Source of the DNA: Paramecium sonneborni
Lineage: Eukaryota; Ciliophora; Oligohymenophorea; Peniculida; Parameciidae
Reading direction: 5' to 3'
NCBI GenBank assembly: GCA_905182985.1
Contig: CAJJDN010000182.1
Coordinates: forward strand, 32,933-96,932
Length of the DNA: 64,000 nucleotides
The stretch's first letter is position 1. Each line of letters starts with the position of its first letter. A model generated the notes under the pieces. It did not search any database. It was not told the DNA's origin and worked only from the letters and a program-made list of their open reading frames with translations. Below, piece after piece: positions 1 to 13,018 of the stretch. The translations under genes and the position numbers were made by a program.

Positions 1-75
1 TTCAGATCTACGCACCATCTTTGCCACATACTTCTTATGAATGTACTCATATAGTGCCAAAGCTACTTTTTACAT
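1..75 (-). CDS. 5' end of an unknown protein gene (partial)
   Basis: An ATG on the minus strand at 75-73 opens 25 codons without TGA to the window edge. The peptide begins MQKVALALYEYIHKKY and ends in a basic stretch (KMVRRSE). It looks protein-like because it is rich in A, K, E and Y rather than the I/N/F bias of the local spacer. The next gene starts at 352 on the other strand, so the two would be divergent with a spacer of about 275 nt. The gene runs off the window and I cannot name it. Confidence 0.45.
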
Positions 76-351
76 TAATAATAATAATTACTTAAATATT
101 TTCCATTCTTTTTTTCTATTTTTAACTCTCACACTCCTCTATCTCCCTCTTCCAATTCTTTACAATATCACTAACAATTATCCATCAAATCTTTACACTA
201 GCATACAATCCTTTTTTGTAAACAAATTAAACTCACCACCCTATTCCAACGTCATTAATTAATAGCAAACCTAATAATATCAATAACTAGATCTAAGTTT
301 TTATGGAAAATTAATTAAATCTTTTTATATATCTAAAACACAACAAAAAAT

Positions 352-1786
352 ATGAAAAATACTCACAAATTAAGTCCTAATCAAAAAACTTTACAAATTT
401 ACAACTATCAGGAGATGCTTCAATATGAATATATGTCATAATAACTTAAAGATCAATTAATGTTTATAATAGACTCTTCAAATTATTAGATATCGATCAA
501 GGATGCACTTGAAATTATTAAATCTGAAAATTTTCTAGAAACTCATAAAGCATTAATTCAATTGCGAAAGACCTTATCTGTATTATTCTTTCAATAATTT
601 AATAAGAATTTTGATTAAGCAGAAATATTAACTAATGAACTGATACCACTGTTATTTTATTTAATCGAATTTGGAAGTACGTACATTCTTAAATTAGAAG
701 CTACATGTTAATTTATTGTATATATTAGAAATTATCTCAATTTTTGCAGGTGGAAAGAGTGATATTTCAAGAATAATCTTTGAAAATGGAATAGTACGAT
801 TATCTTAAACCATTTTAAAAAATAACCATCCAGAATTATCAATGTTAATGATGGTAATATTAGGCAAGTTAGCAGGTGATTCAATTTAATATAGAGATTG
901 TATTCTTCAAGTATGTAATTTGAATAGAATTATATCAAATATGCAATTAAGATATGAAGCAACCTATGTCTGGTGTTTAGCTAACCTATGCATTGGAAGA
1001 CCTAGTCCAAAATTTGAAATAATTAGACCAGCTTTCAATATTTTTATGAAAGTCATAATGTATGAACCAACATAAACAAATATAAAAATGATGAATGATG
1101 CTATTTGGGCACTTGGATATATGTTAGATGGAGAACCTACTAGAATTCAAATATTAATTGATAATGGAATAATAATAAGATTGATATAATTAATGCATCA
1201 ATGTAACTTTGTTTCAATTTTGAGAATTTTTGAATGTATATTCTAAGGAAGTTAAGAATAAATTAGTTATCTGCTAGAATGTGGATTTTTATCATAAATA
1301 AGAAATATTCTAGATCCAAAGAGTAGAGAAAAAAGTGGTAATATGCTTTAAACATTTGCAGCAACAGAAACTTTATTTAAAGTTTTATCTAATTAGTATT
1401 TTTTAATATCATTATTTCATTCTTTGATGGGTGAAAATTAAGATATAAGAGGAGATGCTTTAGAAATGATAGGAAATGCAGTTTAACATGGGACTAATGA
1501 AGATGTAAATTAAATGGTTAAGAATAAATTAATTTAAAGTATTTTAGGGATGCTTGAATTATCATAAATAAAAGAAATACAATCTCATCATCTTAAAAAA
1601 GGATTAGAAATTTTAATAAAAGTACTTCGGAAGGGTGAAATTAGATCAAAGGATAGATAGAACAATTAGTATTTTACACTATTCATAGAGATAGAGGGAA
1701 AAGGTGTAATACAAAAGCTATTATCCTCTAAATAAGATGACGTTGCGAAATATGCTTACATCTTTAAATAGGAATTCACCATATGA
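352..1786 (+). CDS. Importin-alpha-like armadillo protein
   Basis: About 470 residues in two exons (352-706 and 729-1786), with a 22-nt GTT..TAG intron at 707-728; the spliced length is 471 codons including TGA. The sequence is built of armadillo-type helices. It contains importin-alpha signatures such as EATQIISIFAGGKSD across the splice (the family has EAAWALTNIASG), an EATYVWCLANLC repeat, and NDAIWALGYMLDGEPTRIQ. Importin-alpha carries NLS cargo to the nucleus together with importin-beta. The N-terminus (MKNTHKLSPNQKTLQ...) lacks the arginine/lysine-rich importin-beta-binding segment expected in the first 60 residues, and Trp/Asn pocket positions are poorly conserved. It is therefore a divergent member that may not work as a classical adaptor. 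Ciliates keep several importin-alpha forms for their two kinds of nuclei; a role here is inference only. Confidence 0.75.
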
Positions 1787-1831
1787 ATACATAAAAAATT
1801 ATAAAATTATATCCAATTTTTCCTTTTTAAA

Positions 1832-3384
1832 ATGATCACACATTTTGTACTAATTCCGTTTGTTGTAAATGCAATCTATCAATACAATGTGAAATATGGA
1901 GAAGTCAAAACACTCTTCAATATAAATGATGCTTTAGAGGCTGAATTAATTTTGATAGAGTACTAAAATCAAAATTATTCTAGTGCAAGTTAATAATAAT
2001 ATTGTTATCTCCTTAATCCTACATTAAAGTTCTAAGAGCAAACAATTCATTAATTATAAGAATATTAGGATTCCGATGCTAATGATTTACTTATAGACTT
2101 AATTACAATAAACAATGACATATTGGTAGGGCTTACAATAACTTCTAATCTATTCTACTTTTATAATTCTACTAATACAACTACTCTTTAGAAATTAAGT
2201 ATCAATATTGATTAGGAAATATTACCATAATTGCTTTATTCACCTTAATAATTAATTATTATATATCCCAAGATTGCATATTCAGTAGATAATTCATCAA
2301 GTAACTAATGGTAAATGATTCCCACTTTCTAAAGTAGAAACAATCGCTACTTTTCAAAAATAATAAACTCTTATTTAATTTCTGTTGTTGGAAAAGATGG
2401 CTTAGATATTTATCGAAATCTAACACTACTCATCTCTCTAAATTCTTAAACTATTGGAATTCAATAAATTGATTTTAGAGACTTTGCTGTCTATTAATTT
2501 AATGATAGGAAATTATTACTATTTATCATGTGTAAGATGAATGGAATTTTGGTTATAGAGGTATCTATACTAAGGGATATAATCACCTAAAAGTTATTAC
2601 TCAAATTTATTGGACCTAAGTCTGATGGCATTGCAATTGACCTACTTGATGAATCTAATGTTTTTGTGGCATATAAAACTAGCCATTATTATTATCTAAT
2701 TCATTACAATATTGAACCATATAATAAAAAGTGGAGTTCCATTGCTAGATACAATATTTCTAATCGAATCATAGATATCGATGTTAATGAAAACTATGTT
2801 TTGGTCTAGGGAACATATAATCATCATTATATCTAATATAAGAAATAACTCAAAGTCATCCAATTTCGTATGAGCTCCGTTAAACAGTTTATATCATCCT
2901 AGAATTTTATCTACGGAACTACTTCTAAGTACTTATTTCAATTTAGACCTTTAATTTAACCATATACAATTAAATGCTTTATCGAGTGTAAATTAATTCA
3001 ATAGAAATTTTAGCTGATCAATTCATTAGATAAAAATATAAATTACATTATAAGACATAATTTGATTGGTAGTAAACAGAATTTGAAGTTCTTTTCAATC
3101 AAAATTCATATTCTATATCAACAAATTTGATAATCTTGATTCTAATACTGATTTTCATATTACTTCTTGCTATTCTAATTTTTTATCAATATAAAAAACA
3201 AGTTTAAATCAATTATGAGAAAATTTAATTGGAACAGAATATTATATATTTACCTTAAAATAGAGCTTCCAAATTATTAATGCCACATACCTTTAGAACT
3301 AATTAACAACAAACTGAATAAAAAATGAATACAATCGCCAATACAGATGAAACAATCTTTTAGAAAGATAAAAAAGTATTTTGA
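1832..3384 (+). CDS. Type I membrane protein, paralogue of the 41-kb gene
   Basis: 510 residues from two exons (1832-3068 and 3089-3384), with a 20-nt intron at 3069-3088; exon phases fit exactly. A hydrophobic N-terminus (MITHFVLIPFVVNAIY) is a probable signal peptide. A long luminal or extracellular region of beta-rich character follows, with the motif GKDGLDIYRNL. Near the C-terminus there is a strong transmembrane segment (LIILILILIFILLLAILIF) and a short basic/Gln-rich tail. The gene at 41137-42872 has the same architecture, the same intron position just before the membrane helix, and shared blocks (GRDGLDVYKIV there). Repeated hydrophobic strands suggest a beta-propeller ectodomain, but this is inference. 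I do not recognise a named family. Confidence 0.8.
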
Positions 3385-3642
3385 GTTTGTTTTAAGATAA
3401 AGATATTCAATAACTTATTTTCATTTAATGATAACAACTTTTTTCCCCAACCCCAATTAAATTCTAATCATATAAATAATTATATTTATTTTTTCTCTTA
3501 ATTAAATATGTCTCACAAAAAAGTAATTAAGAAAACTAAAAATTGTCCTCAACTTTCAAATCAAATAAATATTATTATTCCTTTATATTTATATTATTTA
3601 TAAAATTTAAATAAGTTTTGGAGAGAAATAGCATAATTATTT

Positions 3643-4781
3643 GACTACATATGTTGTGTAATTATTAAAGAGCCAGAATTAATCTATACTAAACAGTGAA
3701 ATAAAAATTTCAAATCTTGGAATCAATTTAACATATCTAAGTAGCAACAAAAATTTTGGAAGAATAAAAGATGATGATACAAGTCGATGATTTAAATACA
3801 AAAAGATCACTAAATGCTTTTGTTGTTGCAAAAATAATTTAGGTAATATAACTAGAACGTTTTCCTTTGAGTAAACATTTAGTACTATTCATATGTAGTG
3901 ACTGGTGGCAAACAAGCTATACCATCATTATTTACTGTACATCAATTGAATTTTCTAATGCAATTACTGTGTACACAATTAATCAACACAAAAAGTTTAA
4001 TAGTTTTAGATCCATTTCTACAATTTTAATAAACTTAATATTATACAATAATTTGATTATGTAAATTAATTCTATAAAATTAAGTTCATAATTGAATTAA
4101 ATGAAACTAAATAAAAAATAACTACTTCTTAATAAATCAAAACATTTAAAAACAGGATATTCTTGTAAATAACAAATAATAAATAATTAAGCAACCTAAA
4201 ATTACTAAATGAATAAGTATTTAAGATAATTTAATCCAAAAAATCATGATTTTAATATTGATTAACCAATTAATTTCAAGGGTTTCTTTGATATTTGTAA
4301 ATAATTGACAAAGTCAACTTCGGCTCTAAATTAGGAAAACATTATTTTCCTTAACTTAATTTTTTTAAGATGAAATTAGAGTTACAATAATTCTAATTAC
4401 TAACATACTTTAATTAATAGTGTAAGACTAATTTAAGTCAAATTTAATGGTATTGATAAAAGTGATTAAAAATGAAAAACCTTCATATTTGAATAGATTT
4501 ATTTAGTTGCATATTATGATCTAAATGCTGTATATAAATTATAAAGGTTTGACTATAGAACCAAGAAATGGGATGTTGATTTATATAACTATCATAAGAT
4601 TTAAAAAAAAAATCTACTCTTATTTTTGCAGTGATCTTCATGAATTTCATAATGAATTAGATCTAAAAATTCAACTAACAATGCAAAATTGCTTAGTATT
4701 TTAATTATTTATATATTAGATAATTTATTCTTTAGATCATTAAAATTATTCATAAAAAGGATGGATTGTTGATACTATCAG
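3643..4781. repeat. Left copy of a 1139-bp duplication at a contig join
   Basis: This block is repeated base for base at 4783-5921 after a single N at 4782. Exact identity over 1.1 kb, with the N lying precisely between the copies, points to two contig ends that overlap but were not merged. It is unlikely to be a real tandem duplication. Confidence 0.9.
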
Positions 4782-4782
4782 N
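4782..4782. other. Assembly gap (single N)
   Basis: A single N joins two contigs whose ends are identical for 1139 bp (3643-4781 and 4783-5921). Confidence 0.95.
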
Positions 4783-5921
4783 GACTACATATGTTGTGTA
4801 ATTATTAAAGAGCCAGAATTAATCTATACTAAACAGTGAAATAAAAATTTCAAATCTTGGAATCAATTTAACATATCTAAGTAGCAACAAAAATTTTGGA
4901 AGAATAAAAGATGATGATACAAGTCGATGATTTAAATACAAAAAGATCACTAAATGCTTTTGTTGTTGCAAAAATAATTTAGGTAATATAACTAGAACGT
5001 TTTCCTTTGAGTAAACATTTAGTACTATTCATATGTAGTGACTGGTGGCAAACAAGCTATACCATCATTATTTACTGTACATCAATTGAATTTTCTAATG
5101 CAATTACTGTGTACACAATTAATCAACACAAAAAGTTTAATAGTTTTAGATCCATTTCTACAATTTTAATAAACTTAATATTATACAATAATTTGATTAT
5201 GTAAATTAATTCTATAAAATTAAGTTCATAATTGAATTAAATGAAACTAAATAAAAAATAACTACTTCTTAATAAATCAAAACATTTAAAAACAGGATAT
5301 TCTTGTAAATAACAAATAATAAATAATTAAGCAACCTAAAATTACTAAATGAATAAGTATTTAAGATAATTTAATCCAAAAAATCATGATTTTAATATTG
5401 ATTAACCAATTAATTTCAAGGGTTTCTTTGATATTTGTAAATAATTGACAAAGTCAACTTCGGCTCTAAATTAGGAAAACATTATTTTCCTTAACTTAAT
5501 TTTTTTAAGATGAAATTAGAGTTACAATAATTCTAATTACTAACATACTTTAATTAATAGTGTAAGACTAATTTAAGTCAAATTTAATGGTATTGATAAA
5601 AGTGATTAAAAATGAAAAACCTTCATATTTGAATAGATTTATTTAGTTGCATATTATGATCTAAATGCTGTATATAAATTATAAAGGTTTGACTATAGAA
5701 CCAAGAAATGGGATGTTGATTTATATAACTATCATAAGATTTAAAAAAAAAATCTACTCTTATTTTTGCAGTGATCTTCATGAATTTCATAATGAATTAG
5801 ATCTAAAAATTCAACTAACAATGCAAAATTGCTTAGTATTTTAATTATTTATATATTAGATAATTTATTCTTTAGATCATTAAAATTATTCATAAAAAGG
5901 ATGGATTGTTGATACTATCAG
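4783..5921. repeat. Right copy of the 1139-bp contig overlap
   Basis: Identical to 3643-4781. It continues without a break into 5922 onward, so this copy is the one in its native right-hand context. Confidence 0.9.
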
Positions 5922-5928
5922 AAATTGA
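4911..5928 (+). pseudogene. Weak open frame or gene relic, Kelch-like hints
   Basis: In ciliate code a frame runs from ATG 4911 to TGA 5926-5928, 331 residues if a 22-nt GTC..TAG segment at 5453-5474 is removed. The same start is present at 3771 in the left copy. The translation is dominated by I, L, N and Q, as expected of AT-rich non-coding DNA, and GTC is a rare intron start. More protein-like pieces sit in other frames, for example YLVAYYDLNAVYKLQRFDY followed by RTKKWDVDLYNY, which recalls a Kelch repeat, and a cysteine-rich KCFCCCKNN. Broken similarity in several frames suggests a decayed gene, but chance is not excluded. Confidence 0.3.
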
Positions 5929-6110
5929 TCATGGTTATGAAAATAAATGAGCCTGGAAAATTATGATAAAAAATATTAAAAATTCTAAAAAATTGTTATA
6001 ATGATGATTGTTCATTATTTTAATCAATAATATTTTTGATTTATATATATTCACTTTATAAAAGATTTAATAGTCTTTAATAAATTAATATATTAATCAA
6101 AAATTAGTTT

Positions 6111-9100
6111 ATGTAGAGAGAAAGGAATAATAATTATTGTTTTAATTCTGTAGCATAACCTTACACTCGATATATAAATAAAAAATTATGGGAGTAAGCT
6201 CTTTAATCAAAAGGTAATCAAGTTCAAGAATTGGATTAATTTTTTAAGAAGTATCATCGAGGACCCTAAGAATTAAAAATGGCAATAAATAATGTAAGAG
6301 TCAAATGTTTTCCAAATCTATTATAATGTTGTCTTGAAACTTTAGTATTGTTATCAAAACAACACCAAAAATATTATAATCATTATATTGAACAAATTTT
6401 AGAGTCATCTGCTTTTGAAATATTGTTTTTATAAGAGCTTGATATTATGAGTAGGAATCTCAACTTAACTTATAATGATATAGCAAAGTACCAGTTTTTT
6501 ATTAACTACTTTTTAAATTTTGTCCAAAACTCTTTAGAATCGTAATTTATATAACTACCTAAATATATAAAACATTTAAAATAAACAATTAACATCTTAA
6601 ATTAAATCAATTCGAATTTCATTCAAGAGTTCAACAAAATGAATTAGTTGTAAAATCTAATAGATATTTTTAATAATAATAGTTAAACTAATTAATAACC
6701 ATAAATATATAAAGATATCAATTTAGTTAATAGTTAACAAAACAATTCTGAAAATTAGTATAAACCTAGAAATTTTTAAGTTGAATATCGATCAGATATA
6801 CGCTAAAATATTCAAAATCTAACTCAAAATCAAAGTATTTTAATTAATAATCCTTAAATATAATAAGAAGAATTTGTTTAAACACAACCTATAACTAATA
6901 ATTCATTACTAATTCAATAATAAACTAAAAATGTTTTCATAGAGAATAATTTAAAAAATTAATAATAATAGAGCTATTTCCAATAACAATAGTCAGGAAA
7001 TCTAAATGAAGAGAATTTTTCAGAATTTGAAACTTTGTAGTTTAATTTGTTCCCTTAATTTGAGTAGAATTAATAGGCATCAGAATAATCAAATTAATAC
7101 TTAAAAATTTAGCAGAATCTAAATGTACCTTAATAATTAAATGAATACCAATAAATTTAATATAATCGAATTCTACCTTAATAATCAAATGAATACCAAT
7201 AAAATTAATATAATCGAATTCTACCTTAAAAATAAAATGAATACTAATAAATTTAATAAAATCAAATTGTACCTTAATAATTAAATGATACGAATAAAAT
7301 TAATATAATCGAATTCTACCTTAATAATCAAATGAATACCAATAAATTTAATATAATCGAATTCTACCTTAATAATCAAATGAATACTAATAAATTTAAT
7401 ATAATCAAATTTTACCTTAATAATCAAATGAATACTCATAAATTCAGGAAAATCAACTTCAATACCAAAATTCATGTTTTAATATTATAAAAGGTTTATC
7501 TCATAATAAGAATTCCCCTTAATAACATATGAAATAATTTTAGAAGTACCCATAAAAAATTTAGGAAAAATAGTTTCAAATTTCACAATAATTAAGTGGA
7601 GTATCAAGATCAAGAAAAAATAATCAAAGAACAACATATTAATAGAGATAGTAAGTTCAGTAAAAATTTATAGAGCCTACTTATTTATCAGCAAATGCAT
7701 CCAATTCTATTTAACTATAAAGTTCATATGTATAAAATTTCAATTAATATTAAATTTAAAATGAAATTACTCAAACAATATTTAATAATTCATAATAGGA
7801 GTATAATCAAGAACTTAATAGAAGTACTCATTAAAAATATTAAAATATACCAAATTAAAAAAATTATAATATATATAGAGAATATTCAAAACAGATGAAG
7901 AGTTTTCTCTAATTAAAAAAACTTCGTGAATTAAACTCAAGACATAATAAGCTAATGGATTAAAGTGAAGATACTTATTAATCTTGTCCCTTAGAACCTC
8001 AGGTTTAAGAATTTGATTATGTTTCTGATAAAAATTTTGTATATAAAGGATGCATTTTTGAGATTCCCTTGGGATAACCATATAAAAGTACTGAATTGTT
8101 TTTCAATAACCACTTTTTTATTCTTAGAGAAGATTATTTAAAGAATTTTAGATTAATAGTTGCCAAATTAAAATCAACTGGTTTTTATGAAATTGGAGAT
8201 GAAGTATTATAAGGTGCATTTTTATATTTTGATGTTCTTATAGAAAATGTCCAAGTGACAAATCGAGGACTCTCATTTATTGTTACTATGAATGGATATG
8301 ATCCAAAGAATGATTAAATAAATTGGGAAAAAATCATCTAGACTTATGCCGGGTTCTTTACTGTTATTAGTAATTGTATTATTAAATTAAGTCAACTACA
8401 AATCTTGAGTTTATGTTATTTGGAACAGTTGTAAAAAAATATAAATGTACATAAAATGGTAGAGTTTGTATTGCAATTACTTTGATAGGTTTTCTTTAAT
8501 AGAATAATTAAGATAAGTTAAGAATTTAATAAGTTAAGGTAAATATTAATTGAATATAAAAAGTATAATAATTGATAACAATAGAGAATAAAATATATTT
8601 TGAGTCATATATTCATTTTTTAAGAAGCTTAAAAATGATGAAGCCACATAAATTGCCTTTTGCTGATTAAATAGTTTTTGGTTCAAAGATAATGCCTAAG
8701 TCAGGATATTTAAATTATCAACAAATTAAAAATTAAGATATTTCTTAAGATATTGATGTTAATTTTTACTTGAATTAAGTCGATACGATGAGTTTAGATG
8801 TTTCTTAATTGAAAGCAATATAGACAATATTAAAAAATGGTATTTCATTGATTTAGGGACCTCCAGGTACTGGTAAAACATATTGTGGAGCATTGGGTGT
8901 GAAAATATTGTTATAGAATCAATTAACAAATAATAGTAGTTATTCAAAATTTTATTATCCTTATCGTTTTATGGTTCAAAATAAACCAATTTTAATAGTG
9001 TGTTAAACAAATCATGCATTATTTTAATTTTTAAAACATATACTTACTTTTTGTCAAATGGAAGACATTGTAAGAATAGGAGGTCGATGTAAAGTGGAAG

Positions 9101-12100
9101 AATTTAAACCAATGCTTTTATCATCTTATTATAATTAATTTCGTATTGATTGGAAAGAAGAAGGGTGTAATTGGAAAGAATTCTTAGAACAAAAATTGGA
9201 TTTGGATGAATAGTTGAGTTAATTATTAAATTTCATTAATTAAATAAACCCTACAGATTTTTAACAATATGAACCTGATTTATTTGAGAAAATAATATGT
9301 CAATATTTAGAAATTGAGGATCTTAATTTTTAAAATCCTATATCAATTTATTCTAAAAAAATAATAATGAATATGTGGTTAGATAATGTGAAACCTCAAA
9401 AAGAATAAGTACAAACAATCATTAATATTGAGAATTAGTTAAGTAATTGCTTAATTAAAAAATAAACTAATAAAAAGACTTTTAAATCAATCATGGTTTA
9501 CAAATTTAGTGATTTAGATGGACAATTTAATTTAAGTGATGAAGTTCTAAAAGAAATAGAATAAGAAGATGAAGATGATTTTTCAAATGAAAATCTTGAT
9601 TCAGATGAAGAAGAAAATAGGAAGATTTTAATTAATTAAGATAATGATGAAAAAGATGAATTTATAAAATAACCTATTAATGATATGATAACAATAAAGA
9701 GACTTTTAAATCGATTAAACAAAGATGATAAAGCAAACTTTTATGATATTATGAATGAAATTAATGAAGAAAATGATTATTAAATTTGGGAAATGCCATA
9801 AGGTAAAAGAAATGTTATTTCAAACTTCATTTTTAGTCAAAAATTGGATAATTCATTGGATTCCTTGGAATGGGATGTAAAAAGTTATGAATCTTTAATA
9901 AATGAAATAAAACAGGTTTAAATAATTAGAGATATTCATATTATTTAAAATATGAAAATCGTTGGAGTAACTTTGACTGGATTTGCTAAATATGCAGAAA
10001 TATTTAAAAGAATAGATTTTAATACTTTGGTAGTTGAAGAAGCAGGTGAAGTTTTGGAATCAAATTTAATAGCTGTTTTATCTAAACAAATAAACCATTA
10101 AATTTTAATAGGTGATCATTAATAATTAAACCATATATGGAATGTTATGATTTGGAAGTCAAATTTAGAGCTATTGAAAGATTGATAAAAAATGGATTAG
10201 AATATGCTACTTTAAAATATTAGAGAAGAATGAAATCAAAGTTTGCTGACTTTATTCGTTTAATTTACTCAGATTACTAAGATCATACTTCAATATAAGA
10301 ATAAAATAAAATTGAGATCGAAGGAATAAAAACTGATTTAGTCTTTTTTAATCATAGACATAAAGAAGATGAAAAACTATTGTCAAGTTCTAAATCAAAT
10401 AAATTTGAAGCTAAGATGATTTTAAGAATGGTAGAATATTTATTAAAAAATGGATATAAAGGAGAATAAATAACAGTGTTAACTACTTATTTAAAATAGG
10501 CATAATATATAAAAAAATAATGTAAACAAGATGTAAGAGTATAGTCAATAGATAATTATTAAGGAGAAGAAAATGATATAATATTATTATCTTTAGTTAG
10601 ATCGAACACTAATTATAAATTAGGTTTTGTTGCAATAGATAATCGAGTATGTGTAGCATTTTCTAGAGCAAGATTAGGATTGTATATATTTGGTAATTTT
10701 GGTTTTATTGAAGAGTGTATAAAAGATCATTTGATAAAGTAACTTCAATAAAGAAATCCTGATATTTCAGATTTATGGTTAAGAATAATAGATTTAGCAA
10801 GATAGAAAGGAGTAATTTAGAATTATATTGAGTTGAAATGTTCTTCACATAATATTGATACTAAAATCTATGAAGAAAAAGATTGGGATTAAGTTAAAGG
10901 AGGTGGTTGTACTTAAATATGTAATGCTATATTTCCTTGTGGTCATATTTGTTAGTAAAATTGCCATAAATCTAACCATAATCAATAAGATTGTTCTTAT
11001 AAATGTGATAAAATATTAGAATGTGGTCATGAATGTCTTGAAAAATGTGGATAAATTCCTTGCCCTCCTTGTAAAACAACAGTAGAAATATATATTGAAA
11101 AATGTGAACATTTAACAAAAATATAATGTTATGAATAATAAAAAGAGATTTAATGTAAAGAACCATGTAAGAGAATATTAAAGTGTGGTCATTAATGCTT
11201 TCTTAAATGTATGGATGATTGTAAAATATATAAATGTTTAGAATAAATAACATATGAATTAACCATCTGTAAACATGAAATATCTATTCAATGTGATGAT
11301 CAAAATTATATTCATAAATTAATATGTACTTAAAACTGTTAATCATAATTAATTTGTGGACATGATTGTAGTGGAACTTGTGGATTATGCTTTGAAAAAT
11401 TCCATTAACCATGTTAAAAGATATGTGATAAGATTTTATTATGTGGTCATAAATGCTAATTATAATGTTATAGCGAATGTTCTAAATGTGAAGATTAATG
11501 TCAAATAGAATGTAATTGTAAAATAAAATGTACTAATAAATGTTATGAAAAATGTATATCATGTGAACAAAATTGTCAATTAAGTTGTTAGCATACCTAA
11601 TGTACGAAAAAATGCTATGAAATATGCGATAGAAAACCATGTAATCAAAAATGTGATAAAAAACTAAAATGTGGTTGTGATTGCATGGGCTTTTGTGGAG
11701 AAATTTGTCCGACTATTTGTTAAGTTGATCAACATGATAATTAAAAAGCAGATAAAGATACTATTTATTATTAATTAGAATGTTCATGTGAATTGATTAT
11801 ATATGCAGAATTCTTAGATTAATATTTTGAAAATGAAAAATCAAATTTTATTCATTGTCCTAAATGCAAATAAATTATTTGGAGAAGCAGTAGATATTAA
11901 AAATAAGTTAAAAACTCATTAATTTAGTTTAATCTTGAAAAACAAAATAAATAAAAAAAATATTAAGTTTCATTTGAAAAAGTCAATAAAGCTATTTAAC
12001 TTGCCGAATTAAGACTCAAATATTTATAATAAAACAATTTAAAAGACAAAGATAGCTTTTTGGATAATATAATACAAGAATTAAAAAAAGATAATTAATT

Positions 12101-12485
12101 GATTATTAAAAGAAAAACTCCTAAAATGCCATATCTATATTTCAAATGTATCAACAAACAATTAAAATAATATGAAAAATCTTTAAAATTAGTGGATTGT
12201 TTATATGATAAACAACTTTTCTAAATTCATAAAAATAATTTGATTAAGGAATATTTAATGAGTGAATAATATAGAAATTATTATTCAAAAAGTTTTTGGT
12301 GGAAAGTCACATAAAAACTAGAGATCCTTCTTTTATATTAGAAAATCATTGTTTAATATTAAATTACACAAAAATAATTATTTCAAAACATTTCTTGGGA
12401 AATTGAAGATTCAAATTTCTTTTTGGATGATTCAAAAAAATAATTATTTGAGAATTTAGTAAATCCTAATCCCATTTAAAATTGA
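6111..12485 (+). CDS. ZNFX1-like SF1 helicase with NFX1 zinc fingers, with apparent frameshifts
   Basis: A gene of about 2,100 codons. The N-terminal part has helical sequence, then a Gln/Asn-rich region with 48-nt tandem repeats (7125-7460). Next comes the ZNFX1 pre-helicase block ([17 protein letters not shown]). The SF1/UPF1-type helicase follows: Walker [10 protein letters not shown] at about 8857-8881, motif [12 protein letters not shown], then GDHQQL, and late motifs [17 protein letters not shown] and [10 protein letters not shown]. The C-terminal third has many cysteine/histidine NFX1-type fingers (for example [17 protein letters not shown]) and a helical tail. In animals ZNFX1 binds RNA and acts in small-RNA inheritance or innate defence; a ciliate role is inference. 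Three places break the frame: a 47-nt repeat unit at 7271-7317, a region at about 8470-8600 that no intron model resolves, and about 10127-10130, where the expected QLKP needs one more base. Sequencing error or early decay are both possible. Confidence 0.8.
7125..7460 (+). repeat. 48-nt tandem repeats coding a 16-residue Gln-rich unit
   Basis: About seven imperfect copies of a 48-nt unit encode variants of LPQQSNEYQQIQYNRI within the ZNFX1-like gene. Spacing of the conserved ACC triplet is 48 nt except between 7271 and 7318, where it is 47 nt. That single missing base shifts the frame while the repeat pattern continues. Confidence 0.85.
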
Positions 12486-13018
12486 AAATTTTATTAATTT
12501 TTTTAAAATTTTGAGTAATTAAAAAATAGCTATAAACATCGTATTAATGGATTATCAATTAATTGATTCAATCCTTATTTTTTTTAATTTGTTTTATTTT
12601 TATTTTCTAATCTAATCAAATTTTAATAATTATTATTAAATTCGCTTTATTGCTTTTAAATATTTTTAGACATAAAGAACTTAAATATTTCATTGGATTA
12701 TGGTACAAACAAATATTAGAGAGGAGCAAAAAAATGATCTAAATACTTTCAAATAATTCATTATAAATAGGATTAAATTAATGTTTTTACATAATAATAT
12801 ATATTATTATTAGTCTTAGTTGATTATGATGATAAAAAATAATAAAAAAAACGTTGATGCTATTGTTTCAATAATTGAAAGACATATTGTGTATTTTTAA
12901 ATTTTCAATATTTCTTAAATATCTAAAAAATAATACTTCCCTTCTCAGCTATTGAAAAAGCATTTTTTTATTTTTTTTTAAATTAAATATATTTATTCAT
13001 GATTATCTAACACTATTA
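12486..13018. other. Non-coding AT-rich spacer
   Basis: Extremely AT-rich sequence after the helicase gene with long T and A runs. I see no conserved reading frame, RNA gene or repeat in it. Confidence 0.6.

Noticed and set aside
3643..5921. Tandem gene duplication
   Set aside because: Copies are identical and separated by exactly one N, as at three other joins. An assembly overlap is simpler.
7281..7475. Minus-strand repeat protein ([14 protein letters not shown] units)
   Set aside because: It is the reverse of the plus-strand Gln-rich 48-nt repeats of the helicase gene.
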